Source: Bacteroidales bacterium
GTDB taxonomy: Bacteria; Bacteroidota; Bacteroidia; Bacteroidales; CAIWKO01
DNA: 64,000 nt
Assembly (NCBI GenBank): GCA_023228145.1
Contig: JALOBU010000002.1
Location: 124,001 to 188,000 of the forward strand
Direction: 5' to 3'
Below are positions 26,301-34,664 of this stretch, in pieces. The translations under genes were made by a program, and so were the position numbers. A model generated the notes under the pieces. That model saw only the letters and a list, made by a program, of their open reading frames with translations, was not told the DNA's origin and searched no databases. The stretch's first letter is position 1. Each line of letters begins with the position of its first letter.

Positions 26301-26571
26301 CGGTGTGGTTGGCATACGCGGCTCTTTACCATTGATTGACGGAGGATATCTTAACAAACCTGAATTTGCCCATTACGATGCCGAAGGTAAAAAATGGATT
26401 ATCGAAGGTTATGGAGTTGACCCGGATGTATTAATAATTAATGACCCTGCTAAAGAATATTCCGGTGAAGACGAACAGTTGAACAAAGCCATAGAGTTGA
26501 TATTGGAAGAATTGAAAAAAACCGATACCAAACTGCCGCCAATACCGCCATTTCCGGATAAGACGAAATAA
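23329..26571 (+). CDS. tricorn-like S41 protease, exported
   Basis: 1080 residues. A signal peptide (about 21 residues) is followed by two TolB/WD40-like beta propellers (about 30-320 and 320-600, with repeated FSPDG, WSPDGKYIAYIS and WSPDSK motifs), a linker rich in Lys/Glu/Ser, a helical domain with LNVGHAY near 745, a PDZ domain (about 765-850) and the S41 core. The nucleophile segment is SASDGD at 965-970. In archaeal tricorn the first catalytic pair is Ser-His; here that position reads Gly-His. It probably degrades peptides in the periplasm. Strand and spacing make it monocistronic, with a clear promoter and a terminator. Confidence 0.9.
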   Translation: MKRITFSILLTFVFADFALNAQNEMRLLRFPAIHANTIVFSYAGDLYSVDKKGGTARKLTSDIGYEMFARFSPDGNNIAFTAQYDGNTEIYTMPAAGGLPVRQTYTATLGRDDLSDRMGPNNIVMTWKDNQTIIFRSRMKSFNDFKGQLFSINTTDGKMEELPLPCGGFCSYAPDKTKLAYNRVFREFRTWKYYKGGMADDIWIYDFKEKTTVNITNNPAQDIFPMWHGDIIYFLSDRDRIMNLFSYNITSKETKKLTDFTEFDMKFPSLGDSSIVFENGGYIYIFDFKTQKSTKVNIQIADDLNTGRNEMKDAFKNITGYDISPDGKRLVFNGRGDVFSVPAKSGITRNLTQSSGIHDRNAAWSPDGKYIAYISDASGEDEIYIVAQDGTSEPVKLTTKSDTYKYQPIWSPDSKKLLWSDNMLRLQYVDIETKNVTQVDKATDGEFREFDWSPDSKWIAYARPDRSSEIKIYLYELASSKKHAVTDGWYDCGEPVFSSDGKYLFFASSRDFNPIYSWTEWNHAYTNMNKIYMLTLAKTTPSPFQPTDDEVKISSETKESESKENDSKTVEVKIDIDGISDRIIAFPVSAGNYWNISSAGNMVYYCRTTTSEPSAALIAFDLKEKKETNLGAYRNYILSYDKKKIVISDKGKYAVIDLPKSKIEIKDYVDLSNMKVWINLKDEWKQIFTESWRQMRDFFYDPGMHGLDWKAIYKKYEPLTVYVNHRADLTYIIGEMIGELNVGHAYTGGGEKPEPEKIKIGLLGAEIVKDNSGYYQINKILHGENWNDNTRSPLTEVGVDVKEGDFIIAVNGKSVLNSKNIYELLINTAGQQVELTVSTTASAQGARKVIVIPVEDESGLYYYNWVQNNIKKVNEATDGKVGYIHIPDMSVGGLNEFVKHFYPQLSKQALIIDDRGNGGGNVSPMIIERLNRELVYMKMSRNTRQNTAGIAQQYGPKICLIDQYSASDGDLFPYQFKELKIGKLVGQRTWGGVVGIRGSLPLIDGGYLNKPEFAHYDAEGKKWIIEGYGVDPDVLIINDPAKEYSGEDEQLNKAIELILEELKKTDTKLPPIPPFPDKTK

Positions 26572-26614
26572 GTGAATAAAAAAAACTTTGAAATTTCAAA
26601 ACGATATGCAATAA

Positions 26615-26641
26615 AAAAGCCGGTCAAAAAGGCCGGCTTTT
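26615..26641. terminator. bidirectional intrinsic terminator
   Basis: Stem AAAAGCCGGTC / GGCCGGCTTTT with one G-T pair and an AAAAA loop, 44 bases after the tricorn stop. A/T runs on both sides let it serve the convergent superoxide dismutase gene as well. Confidence 0.75.
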
Positions 26642-26752
26642 AATGAAATAACATTTACGTTTATTCTTTTTTTTCTGTTCTGCAACTTCTACATTGTGCA
26701 TTTATACTAAATGGCAAAAAAAGAAGGCATAACCCTACTATATAGTAAAAGT

Positions 26753-27484
26753 TCATTTTTTTATAGCTTTTTGATAGCGTTCTTCAACTGCTTTCCAGTT
26801 TAAGACATTCCAGAATGCATTGATGTAATCTGCACGCTTATTTTGATATTTCAGGTAGTATGCATGCTCCCATACATCCATACCCAGGATTGGGATACCG
26901 TGTTTTTCAGTCACATCCATCAAGGGGTTATCCTGATTGGGAGTTGAACTGATAAAAAGCCCGCCATTTTCATCAACACTAAGCCAGACCCAGCCGCTGC
27001 CAAAACGTGTCATTCCGGCATTGAAAAAATCTTCTTTAAATTTTTCCATGCTTCCAAAGCGCTTTATTAAAAGGTCCTCAAAACCTTCTGACATTTTCGA
27101 GCCGCCCGGAGTCATTATGTCCCAGAAAAGTTCATGATTGAAATATCCACCTCCGTTATTTCTAACTGCTGCAGGATACTTACTTACTTCAGCAAACACA
27201 TCAATCAACTCTTTATTCTCGAGAGCTGTGCCGTTTATTGCTTTTAAAAAATTATCAAAATATGCTTTGTGGTGCCTTGAATAATGAATCTCCATTGTCA
27301 TTTTATCAATATAGGGCTCCAGGGCATCGTAATCATAAGGCAAAGGTTTAAATTCATGATTTATTTTTTCAGTTGTATTCATAAGGGTATTTTTTTGTTG
27401 GTTAATACTATTTTTATTTGACTGTGCATGTGCCTGTACGGAAAAAATCAACGCCAGACTTAATATAAATATACTTTTTTTCAT
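26753..27484 (-). CDS. sodB: exported iron/manganese superoxide dismutase
   Basis: 243 residues. A cleavable signal peptide (MKK... to AHAQ, about 21 residues) and a 20-residue linker precede a full Fe/Mn-SOD domain. The metal ligands are visible as His in EIHYSRHHKAYF, His in GGGYFNHELFW, and Asp and His in GMDVWEHAYYLKYQNKRADYI. It converts superoxide to oxygen and peroxide. Bacteroidota SODs are usually cytoplasmic, so export to the periplasm is a notable feature. Metal preference cannot be read safely. It converges with the tricorn gene at a shared terminator. Confidence 0.92.
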   Translation of the reverse strand: MKKSIFILSLALIFSVQAHAQSNKNSINQQKNTLMNTTEKINHEFKPLPYDYDALEPYIDKMTMEIHYSRHHKAYFDNFLKAINGTALENKELIDVFAEVSKYPAAVRNNGGGYFNHELFWDIMTPGGSKMSEGFEDLLIKRFGSMEKFKEDFFNAGMTRFGSGWVWLSVDENGGLFISSTPNQDNPLMDVTEKHGIPILGMDVWEHAYYLKYQNKRADYINAFWNVLNWKAVEERYQKAIKK

Positions 27485-27589
27485 TTAATTATTATTTAGA
27501 CTTATTTCAAATAACAAATTGTATGCCAAAATAAAACCTGACATCATGTCACATGAATGTTTTTTTGAAATAAAATTCAATAGTTATTT

Positions 27590-28396
27590 TTAGGCAAAAT
27601 CAACCCGGATGCTGTCATAAAATCCGGCTCCCAGTAATTTTTTTGCACTGCCTTTTACCACAGCAATTTCGAGCATGCCTGAAGAACCAAATAAGGCCAT
27701 AAGTTCTCCACCTGTTTCTTCCGAATAATTCCTGCTTATTTTGGTTATCGTATGATTTCTGAAATAGATGGCAAAATTCCTTTTTCCCCTTACCTCTTCA
27801 AATTCATCCATACTGATATTTGTGATGGCGTTGCCGTATGAATCAATATAGGCAACAATGCCACTGATGGAATCATTCTGGATGGCAGGCTTGAATTTGT
27901 TGACAAAAAACAATTTCTTTTTTTCAACTCCCAATTTATCCACAGGAGTGCCTGAAGCTATTTCGCATGCAATACCAGCGTAAATGGTATAGGCAGGAAA
28001 AATAAATGACTTCATTTTCGGCGGGGCAGAGATTTTTATAATCTTGTCAGGATTATTGTTACATAGCAGAGTGAATATGCCATTATTAAGTCCGACAAAA
28101 TAATGCTTGTTATAACATACAATGGCATGATACACTTCAATTGTTTCGGGGTCATAATCATCATCCTCTTTGATTTCAATTTGAAAGTCAACACCCACAA
28201 TATGAATACTACCATCAGGAAAATTTTTATAGGAATGCTCAAGCACGTATGCAGCATGAGAGATGCTGAATTTTTCGATAGCATGTGAAATATCAACAAT
28301 CATGGCTCCCGGCAAGCGGCTTATGATTAGGCCCTTAACAGCCGCTATGTAATGGTCGGAAATACCCCAGTCCGTTGTTAAGGTTATGATTGCCAT
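27590..28396 (-). CDS. SAM hydrolase / S-adenosyl-L-methionine hydroxide adenosyltransferase (DUF62)
   Basis: 268 residues, the usual length for the DUF62 family. It opens with ITLTTDWGISDHYIAAVKG, where the Asp binds ribose, and continues with VDISHAIEKFSISHAAYVL and VGLNNGIFT. The C-terminal beta barrel contains IDSYGNAITNIS. Characterised members split SAM into adenosine and methionine using an activated water. Related enzymes are the fluorinase and chlorinase, but the hydroxide form is by far the commonest. It is divergent from phoH, with a -7 element (TAAATTTG, 28423-28416 on the minus strand) close to its start. Confidence 0.85.
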   Translation of the reverse strand: MAIITLTTDWGISDHYIAAVKGLIISRLPGAMIVDISHAIEKFSISHAAYVLEHSYKNFPDGSIHIVGVDFQIEIKEDDDYDPETIEVYHAIVCYNKHYFVGLNNGIFTLLCNNNPDKIIKISAPPKMKSFIFPAYTIYAGIACEIASGTPVDKLGVEKKKLFFVNKFKPAIQNDSISGIVAYIDSYGNAITNISMDEFEEVRGKRNFAIYFRNHTITKISRNYSEETGGELMALFGSSGMLEIAVVKGSAKKLLGAGFYDSIRVDFA

Positions 28397-28415
28397 AAAT
28401 GCAGATATTTGCCAT

Positions 28416-28423
28416 CAAATTTA
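28416..28423 (-). promoter_or_regulatory. -7 promoter element of SAM hydrolase gene
   Basis: TAAATTTG on the minus strand, 19 bases before the ATG; an ATTG lies 21 bases upstream. The transcript leader would be very short. Confidence 0.35.
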
Positions 28424-28485
28424 CAAATTTTAAAAAGTACAACACAATATTTGTTATTTTTGTTTGAAAAAGAATTAGCTTTTTC

Positions 28486-29430
28486 ATGAATGAAAAAATA
28501 ATACGTTTAGATTTCATAAATCCTTTGGATTTTTTTGGTATTAATGACCAAAACATTGAGTTCATACGCGGCTATTTCCCAAAATTGAAAATCATTGCCC
28601 GTGATAATTTACTGAAAGTTTTGGGAGAACCTGCTGAAATTGAATCCTTCGAAGAAACTATTTCTATTCTGATAAAACACTATAATGCTAAAGGATTTAT
28701 TAATACTGAAATCATCCAGCAGGTTTTAAATGCAGATGCCAATACTGAACAACTTAGTGGTGAACCACAAAACGACATCATTATTCATGGTCAGAACGGC
28801 ATTCTTATAAGAGCTAAAACACCCAACCAACGTGCTTTAATAGAAAGCTGCCGTAGCAACGACCTTATTTTTGCTGTTGGCCCTGCCGGTACAGGCAAGA
28901 CGTATACCTCTGTAGCCCTTGCAGTAAGGGCATTACGCAACAAGGAAGTGAAGCGCATCATTCTGACAAGGCCTGCAGTGGAAGCTGGTGAAAATCTCGG
29001 CTTTTTACCTGGCGACCTTAAAGACAAACTCGACCCATATATGCAGCCTTTGTACGACGCACTATGGGATATGCTGCCCACACAAAAACTCAGAACATAT
29101 ATTGAAGAACGCATCATAGAAATAGCCCCACTGGCTTATATGCGGGGCAGAACCCTCGACAACGCATTTGTCATCCTTGATGAAGCCCAAAACTCCACCA
29201 TAAACCAGATGAAAATGTTTCTGACACGCATGGGACGTACTGCAAAATTTATTGTTACAGGCGACATCACACAGATAGACCTTCCAAAAAATCAGGCTTC
29301 GGGGTTGGTGAATGCCATCGAGATACTGAAAGGAATAAAAGGCATTGATATCATTTATTTCAACAACGCCGATATCATACGTCACAAACTGATAACTGAA
29401 ATAATAAACGCCTATAACAAAGAAAAATGA
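28486..29430 (+). CDS. phoH: PhoH family ATPase/RNA-binding protein
   Basis: 314 residues. A KH-like N-terminal part (about 1-105) precedes the P-loop ATPase core with Walker A GPAGTGKT at residues 132-139, ILTRPAVEAGENLGFLPGD, YMRGRTLDNAFVILDEAQN (Walker B) and VTGDITQIDLP. PhoH proteins are cytoplasmic ATPases linked to RNA metabolism and ribosome maturation, often found near ybeY. YbeY is not seen here. Its stop codon overlaps the next gene's start (ATGA), so the lipoprotein downstream is translationally coupled. Confidence 0.92.
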   Translation: MNEKIIRLDFINPLDFFGINDQNIEFIRGYFPKLKIIARDNLLKVLGEPAEIESFEETISILIKHYNAKGFINTEIIQQVLNADANTEQLSGEPQNDIIIHGQNGILIRAKTPNQRALIESCRSNDLIFAVGPAGTGKTYTSVALAVRALRNKEVKRIILTRPAVEAGENLGFLPGDLKDKLDPYMQPLYDALWDMLPTQKLRTYIEERIIEIAPLAYMRGRTLDNAFVILDEAQNSTINQMKMFLTRMGRTAKFIVTGDITQIDLPKNQASGLVNAIEILKGIKGIDIIYFNNADIIRHKLITEIINAYNKEK

Positions 29431-29924
29431 AGAAGCTGGCTGTACTTTTTCTTGTATCGCTTTTTTGTGTTTCATGCAGCAAATACGAAAACGGCCCTTC
29501 CCTAACACATCACTCAGCAAAAAAAAAACTGACAGCAAAATGGCAGCTGTCGAGCATTTTGTTGAATGCCAATGATACGGCTTCTGATTATTTTTCCCAG
29601 AACCTTCAAATTTACCCTTTCAATATTTATGCAGACTGGGACAAAAACTATTACATAGCCATTTCACATCCTGATGGCAATCTTATTGCAAAATCGGGTT
29701 TAATAATAAATAAGCAGGTAACACAACTGAATTTTGCGATGGAATCAATGGAATTATACGAAACCCTGGCTTCTTCCCTATTTATGCATATTCCTTTTTT
29801 ACAACAGGAAAATGACTGGGTGATAAAGCACCTGACAAAGAAAGAGCTGTGGATATACACAATTTCCGGAGGAGTTAAATCTGAGTTACACTTTGATATG
29901 ATTAGCGATTATGCGGATTACTAA
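29427..29924 (+). CDS. small lipoprotein, unrecognised
   Basis: 165 residues. A signal peptide with lipobox LFCVSC places the lipidated Cys at about residue 17. The mature part reads like a lipocalin-type or META-like beta sandwich (TAKWQLSSILLN at the front, then alternating strands), but I cannot assign a family. It overlaps phoH by 4 bases and ends just before purC. Confidence 0.6.
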   Translation: MKKLAVLFLVSLFCVSCSKYENGPSLTHHSAKKKLTAKWQLSSILLNANDTASDYFSQNLQIYPFNIYADWDKNYYIAISHPDGNLIAKSGLIINKQVTQLNFAMESMELYETLASSLFMHIPFLQQENDWVIKHLTKKELWIYTISGGVKSELHFDMISDYADY

Positions 29925-29940
29925 ACAAAATTTATATCCC

Positions 29941-30888
29941 ATGAACAATGCAATTGTAAAAACATCATTTCAATTTCCCCGACAAAAAGGGTTTTATGAA
30001 GGAAAGGTAAGAGATGTTTATAATATTAACGACGAAATATTGCTGATGGTGGTCACTGACCGTATTTCGGCCTTTGACGTGGTGCTACCTAAAGGCATAC
30101 CTTACAAAGGGCAGGTGCTGAATCAGATAGCAGCAAAATTTTTAGATGAAACCTTCGACATTGTCCCCAACTGGAAACTTGCCGTACCTGACCCCATGGT
30201 TACTGCCGGCATCAAATGCGAACCTTTTAAGGTTGAGATGGTCATTCGCGGATATTTATCTGGGCATGCCTGGCGTGAATACAAAGCCGGGAAACGCTCC
30301 CTGTGCGGCGAGCCCCTGCCCGAAGACATGAAAGAGAATGATAAATTTCCCCGGCCTATCATCACTCCCACCACTAAAGAAAGCATTGGGCATGATGAGG
30401 ACATCTCAAAAGAAGATATAATCAGGCACGGACTGGTGTCTTCTGCTGATTATGAAATGCTGGAGAAATACACCTATGATTTATTTAAACGAGGTACAGA
30501 GATTGCAGCAAAGATGGGTTTGATACTTGTTGACACTAAATACGAATTCGGCAAAAGGGACGGAAAGATATACTTGATCGACGAAATACACACACCTGAT
30601 TCTTCGAGGTATTTTTACAAAGAAGGTTATGAAGAACGCCAGCGGGCCGGGCAGCCGCAAAAGCAACTCTCGAAGGAGTTTGTGAGAGAATGGCTCATGG
30701 ATAATGGGTTTCAGGGCAAAGAAGGCCAGCAGGTTCCGGAGATGACCGAAGATATCGTGAACGGAATATCGGAGCGCTATATTGAACTTTATGAAAATAT
30801 CACAGGGGAAAAATTTGTGAGAGCTGAAGTGGCAGATGTTCTGAACAGGGTAGAGAAAAACCTGAAGAGTTATTTGGAAAAATTTTAG
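29941..30888 (+). CDS. purC: phosphoribosylaminoimidazole-succinocarboxamide synthase
   Basis: 315 residues from the ATG at 29941; an upstream ATG at 29911 overlaps the previous gene and is rejected. SAICAR synthetase joins CAIR and aspartate with ATP in purine synthesis. Conserved parts are GFYEGKVRDVYNI, MVVTDRISAFDVV, VEMVIRGYLSGHAWREY and LIDEIHTPDSSRYF. The length fits the longer bacterial form. No other purine synthesis gene is beside it. Confidence 0.95.
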   Translation: MNNAIVKTSFQFPRQKGFYEGKVRDVYNINDEILLMVVTDRISAFDVVLPKGIPYKGQVLNQIAAKFLDETFDIVPNWKLAVPDPMVTAGIKCEPFKVEMVIRGYLSGHAWREYKAGKRSLCGEPLPEDMKENDKFPRPIITPTTKESIGHDEDISKEDIIRHGLVSSADYEMLEKYTYDLFKRGTEIAAKMGLILVDTKYEFGKRDGKIYLIDEIHTPDSSRYFYKEGYEERQRAGQPQKQLSKEFVREWLMDNGFQGKEGQQVPEMTEDIVNGISERYIELYENITGEKFVRAEVADVLNRVEKNLKSYLEKF

Positions 30889-30951
30889 TTGCTGGATGGC
30901 CATTTGGCAGTAATAAGTTGTCAGCATTGCAATTAACTTGTTTGACGCTTG

Positions 30952-30977
30952 AAAAATGGCTTTAGATGACCATTTTT
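30952..30977 (+). terminator. intrinsic terminator after purC
   Basis: AAAAATGG (30952-30959) and CCATTTTT (30970-30977) form an 8-bp stem with a 10-base loop and a T-rich end, 63 bases after the purC stop. The G/C content is low, so termination may be partial. Confidence 0.45.
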
Positions 30978-31039
30978 GCTAATTATACCTAAAATTTTAA
31001 TTACAGAGAAAATAAAAGATATTTTACCACATAAATACC

Positions 31040-31558
31040 ATGAAAAAAGCGTTAATCATTTTATTGGCAATAGTTACTTCATTTGGGCTTGGTTTTGCGT
31101 TTAATAATATAATAACTAAAAAATCAAGCACTGAGGAGAGCATTAGAAAAGTAACAGGCATAGGAGGCATTTTCTTTAAATGTAAAGACCCTGAAAAAGT
31201 TAGAAACTGGTATCAAACCCATCTGGGATTTAATACCAACCCTTACGGAGCAATTTTTGAATGGCGACAGGGCAATGATAGCACTCAGAAAGGCTATACA
31301 CAATGGAGTCCGTTTTCTGAAAAAACCAGTTATTTTGACAAAGATTTCATGATAAATTACAGGGTAGAAAACTTAGAAACTCTTGTGATGGAATTAACAA
31401 AAAATGGTGTAAGCATTTTAGATACTATACAAACAGACGAGCTTGGGAAATTTGTTCACATTCTTGATATCGAAGGCAACAAAATTGAATTATGGGAACC
31501 CAATGATATTGCTTGTGAAAACTATGGAAAAGAAAATGGAATCCCGACAATAAAATGA
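31040..31558 (+). CDS. exported VOC (glyoxalase-like) domain protein
   Basis: 172 residues. An N-terminal hydrophobic segment (about 4-24) acts as signal or anchor. The rest is a single VOC fold of two beta-alpha-beta-beta-beta modules: IGGIFFKCKDPEKVRNWYQTHLGF, then YRVENLETLVMELTKNGVSIL, and HILDIEGNKIELWEP at the end. Members range from glyoxalases to antibiotic-binding proteins; the metal-ligand pattern does not decide among them. The export signal is unusual for the family. It stands alone. Confidence 0.75.
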   Translation: MKKALIILLAIVTSFGLGFAFNNIITKKSSTEESIRKVTGIGGIFFKCKDPEKVRNWYQTHLGFNTNPYGAIFEWRQGNDSTQKGYTQWSPFSEKTSYFDKDFMINYRVENLETLVMELTKNGVSILDTIQTDELGKFVHILDIEGNKIELWEPNDIACENYGKENGIPTIK

Positions 31559-31784
31559 ACAAATTATTGTCTTTAACGTCATTCCGGTATCTTCAAAAAA
31601 ATTCAAAAAAAATTGCGCCGATTGACAAATGAAAAATATACAAACTGATTTCATGTAATTACACTCATTATCAATGTTAAACATAAAACCAAGGCTCCTC
31701 TAAAATAAAAAACAATTACATTTATTTGAAAGAATTTGTATTTTTATATATTCATAAACTTCACAAAATTTTCAACTTAAGAAA

Positions 31785-33992
31785 TTGAAAAACACATTAC
31801 TGTTCATCGTTGTTTTGTTTTTCGGGACATTACACAGTAGTGCTCAAAGCAGCCTTCCAACCGGAAGCCTCGATTTTGCCGACCAATATAGTGGCTACGG
31901 CTGGGCTTACGACCCGGATGCTTTGATACTGCCCATTGATGTCCACATTTACATTGACGGCAGGCTGTATGATATTGTGACGGCAAATGAAAACCGTCCC
32001 GATCTGGTTACCGGAGGCGTTACCCCGGACCCTTATCACGGGTTCAGCTTTAGCATAAGTGGCTTTGACCTGACAAGGGCACATGAAATTATTGTATTTG
32101 CTATTAATTACGGTGGCGGCCCCAACCCCGCCCTGACAAATTGCCCTGCACGAGTTGGTGTTATACCTCTTGGCGAAGCTGTCATCAGCAATGTTGCCGG
32201 ACCTTCCAATATTACAATAACTACCACACAGCGGCTTGCCGGTGCCATCGGCTCGCTGACATGGAACGGCAGAGAATTTATTGACAGTTATGACCATGGC
32301 AGAGAACTGCAATCCGCTACTTCATTCAACAACTGGGGCGAGTGCTTCAACCCTACGGAAGCCGGCTCAAACCAGGATGGTACCGGAAATACAAGCACCA
32401 GTTTTTTACAATATATCAGCACCACAGCTAATTACCTTGAGACACAAACCCTGCCTGCTTTCTGGACACAGCCGGGCTTAATAGCACCCGGATGCGGCGC
32501 CGCCTTGAACACCATGCAGCGTTCATCACATTATTTTCATAAAAAAGTAACTATCGGAATGCCGGGCATGGCTCATGTGATTCAATACCTTACAGAGTTT
32601 GACATTCCCTATCCCGAAAGTTATACTTCCGGCACGTTTGAAGTTGTTACTGCATATATGCCACCAGATATGTCGGTATTCTGGAATTACAATCCTGCCA
32701 ATCAGCAACTCACGTCTTTGTCTGATGACCCCGTGGAACAAGAACTCCCTATAATTTTTTCTACAGTTGACCAGAACTATGCGATGGGAATATATACTCC
32801 AGACCTGCCGGACAACTCATTTCCGAATCATGGTTATGGGAGGTTCCGGTATCCTTCCTGCACAAAATGGAACTGTGTTTTCAGGGAAAGCCCTGTTACA
32901 GCCGGGACATATAAATACCGAAGTTATGTCATAGTTGGCTCCCTTCAAAATGTTCAAAACTCCATGACCCAGCTTTATAATTTTTTTACCATCACGGCAG
33001 ATTTTTCTCCTGACACTGTTTGTGCAGGAGTATCTTTTACATTTACCAGCCTCAGCACCGGAGCAAACTCCGATACACGCTATCAGTGGGATATTTATGA
33101 CAACGGCAGCATTGATGACAGTGCTTCAAACTTTACTTATATATTTGATTCTCCTGGGACATACCCTGTCAGACTAACAGCTATAAACGGAGTTGCAGCC
33201 GCACATCAAAGCAGCATTGTAAAAAATGTTGTAGTTATTGCCCCACCTGATGCCGGCAACATTGCAGGTAGCACAAACGTTTGCGAAGGAAGTCATCAAA
33301 TATACAGTATAGCTTCAATCCCCTATGCCACTTTGTACGAATGGTCGTTACCAACGGGCTGGGAAGGAAGCTCCGATTCATCAGCTATCACCATAACTGC
33401 CGGAGCTAATGGGGGCAATATTGGGGTTACAGTTTCTAATCCCTGGTGCAGCGGAGTACCTTCTTCCATAGATATCACTGTTAAACCGGCACCCCTTACT
33501 CCAGTCATTTCTTACGACCTTATTGTCCTATCCTCTGATGCTCTTTTAGGCAATCAATGGTATTATGAAAATGAAATTATTCCGGGGGCAATATTACCAG
33601 TACACACTCCGCTTTTATCAGGGCACTATTTTGTTATCGTAACTGGCACAAACGGCTGCCCCTCGGACACATCAAATATCATATATGTCGGCTTATCGGG
33701 CATGAACGATTTTCCGACAAAAAATGACATTTACAATTTGTATCCCGTTCCCGCTGTTGAATACATTTACATTCAGAAAAACTCTGTAAACGATGATTTG
33801 AATACTGCCGTTTTAATTTATAATGCGCAAGGGCAACTGCTTTTAAAACAGCAATTGCTAAAAAACCTCACACAAATTGATATTTCTAAATTTGCTGAAG
33901 GACTGTATTTCGTAAAATTTGAAACCTCTGATGAATTTGTAATAAAAAAGTTCATCAAACAATTAAGCCCGTCACATTTTAAGAAACACTGA
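31785..33992 (+). CDS. T9SS-secreted protein with PKD-like domain
   Basis: 735 residues. A signal peptide (about 20 residues, ending in SSAQ) precedes an 80-residue beta domain (DFADQYSGYGWAYDPDA...), a large beta-rich domain of unknown role (about 115-405), a PKD-like domain (about 410-495, with YQWDIYDNGSIDD and FDSPGTYPVRLTAING), Ig-like modules related to those in the first gene of the window (NQWYYENE...GHYFV), and a type A sorting domain at the end (LYPVPAVEYIYI to FVIKKFIKQ). The start is TTG at 31785; no in-frame ATG precedes the signal peptide. No catalytic motif is recognised. Confidence 0.8.
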   Translation: MKNTLLFIVVLFFGTLHSSAQSSLPTGSLDFADQYSGYGWAYDPDALILPIDVHIYIDGRLYDIVTANENRPDLVTGGVTPDPYHGFSFSISGFDLTRAHEIIVFAINYGGGPNPALTNCPARVGVIPLGEAVISNVAGPSNITITTTQRLAGAIGSLTWNGREFIDSYDHGRELQSATSFNNWGECFNPTEAGSNQDGTGNTSTSFLQYISTTANYLETQTLPAFWTQPGLIAPGCGAALNTMQRSSHYFHKKVTIGMPGMAHVIQYLTEFDIPYPESYTSGTFEVVTAYMPPDMSVFWNYNPANQQLTSLSDDPVEQELPIIFSTVDQNYAMGIYTPDLPDNSFPNHGYGRFRYPSCTKWNCVFRESPVTAGTYKYRSYVIVGSLQNVQNSMTQLYNFFTITADFSPDTVCAGVSFTFTSLSTGANSDTRYQWDIYDNGSIDDSASNFTYIFDSPGTYPVRLTAINGVAAAHQSSIVKNVVVIAPPDAGNIAGSTNVCEGSHQIYSIASIPYATLYEWSLPTGWEGSSDSSAITITAGANGGNIGVTVSNPWCSGVPSSIDITVKPAPLTPVISYDLIVLSSDALLGNQWYYENEIIPGAILPVHTPLLSGHYFVIVTGTNGCPSDTSNIIYVGLSGMNDFPTKNDIYNLYPVPAVEYIYIQKNSVNDDLNTAVLIYNAQGQLLLKQQLLKNLTQIDISKFAEGLYFVKFETSDEFVIKKFIKQLSPSHFKKH

Positions 33993-34012
33993 AACGATAT
34001 TCAGTAAAAAAA

Positions 34013-34651
34013 TCATTCAAGGTACGGATTGTTCAATTTTTCATGCCCGATGGTGCTCACATTCATGTGGCCGGGATAAACGGTGTAATCGTCGCCAAGG
34101 GTGAGCAACTTATCCTTGATGTTTTTTATGAGTAAATCATAATTGCCCGTGGGAAGGTCGGTGCGGCCTATGCTTTCACGGAACAGAACATCACCTGTGA
34201 ATACCATCTTCTGCTCATGATACACCAGGCAAACACTGCCTTCGGCATGGCCCGGTGTGTAGAGCACATCAAACCTTTCCTTTCCTAAGAATATGGGTTC
34301 ACCTTCGATAATAAAACCAACAGGAACCACAGGCCTTTCCAGATGAAATCCAAATACCGAAGCATAACCCACCGAAGCACGCAAAAACTCTTTACCTGCA
34401 GGATGTATCCATGCACCAACACCGTATTTGTCTTCAATATGTGCAATGCCAAGGATATGGTCAATGTGGCAGTGTGTGATAAGCTGTTTTTCGATAGTTA
34501 AGCCGGAAAAATCAATAAAGTCATCAAAGCGTTTTTGTTCAGATTTAGTATAACAACCAGGGTCAACAACAACACAATTGTTATTATCATTGATAAGCAC
34601 ATACGTATTTACACCAAATCCATTGAATTCAAATGATTTAACAGTAATCAT
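34013..34651 (-). CDS. metallo-beta-lactamase fold hydrolase (glyoxalase II-like)
   Basis: 212 residues. The metal-binding motif THCHIDHILG is at about residue 59, with further ligands in TPGHAEGSVC and the YPGHMNVSTIGHE segment; FTGDVLFRESIGRTDLP is the typical middle part. Such small enzymes hydrolyse thioesters such as S-lactoylglutathione analogues or serve persulfide metabolism. The C-terminal substrate domain of true glyoxalase II is absent. It starts 13 bases after the DUF4139 gene's stop and is probably cotranscribed. Confidence 0.88.
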   Translation of the reverse strand: MITVKSFEFNGFGVNTYVLINDNNNCVVVDPGCYTKSEQKRFDDFIDFSGLTIEKQLITHCHIDHILGIAHIEDKYGVGAWIHPAGKEFLRASVGYASVFGFHLERPVVPVGFIIEGEPIFLGKERFDVLYTPGHAEGSVCLVYHEQKMVFTGDVLFRESIGRTDLPTGNYDLLIKNIKDKLLTLGDDYTVYPGHMNVSTIGHEKLNNPYLE

Positions 34652-34664
34652 AACATCTTATTGT

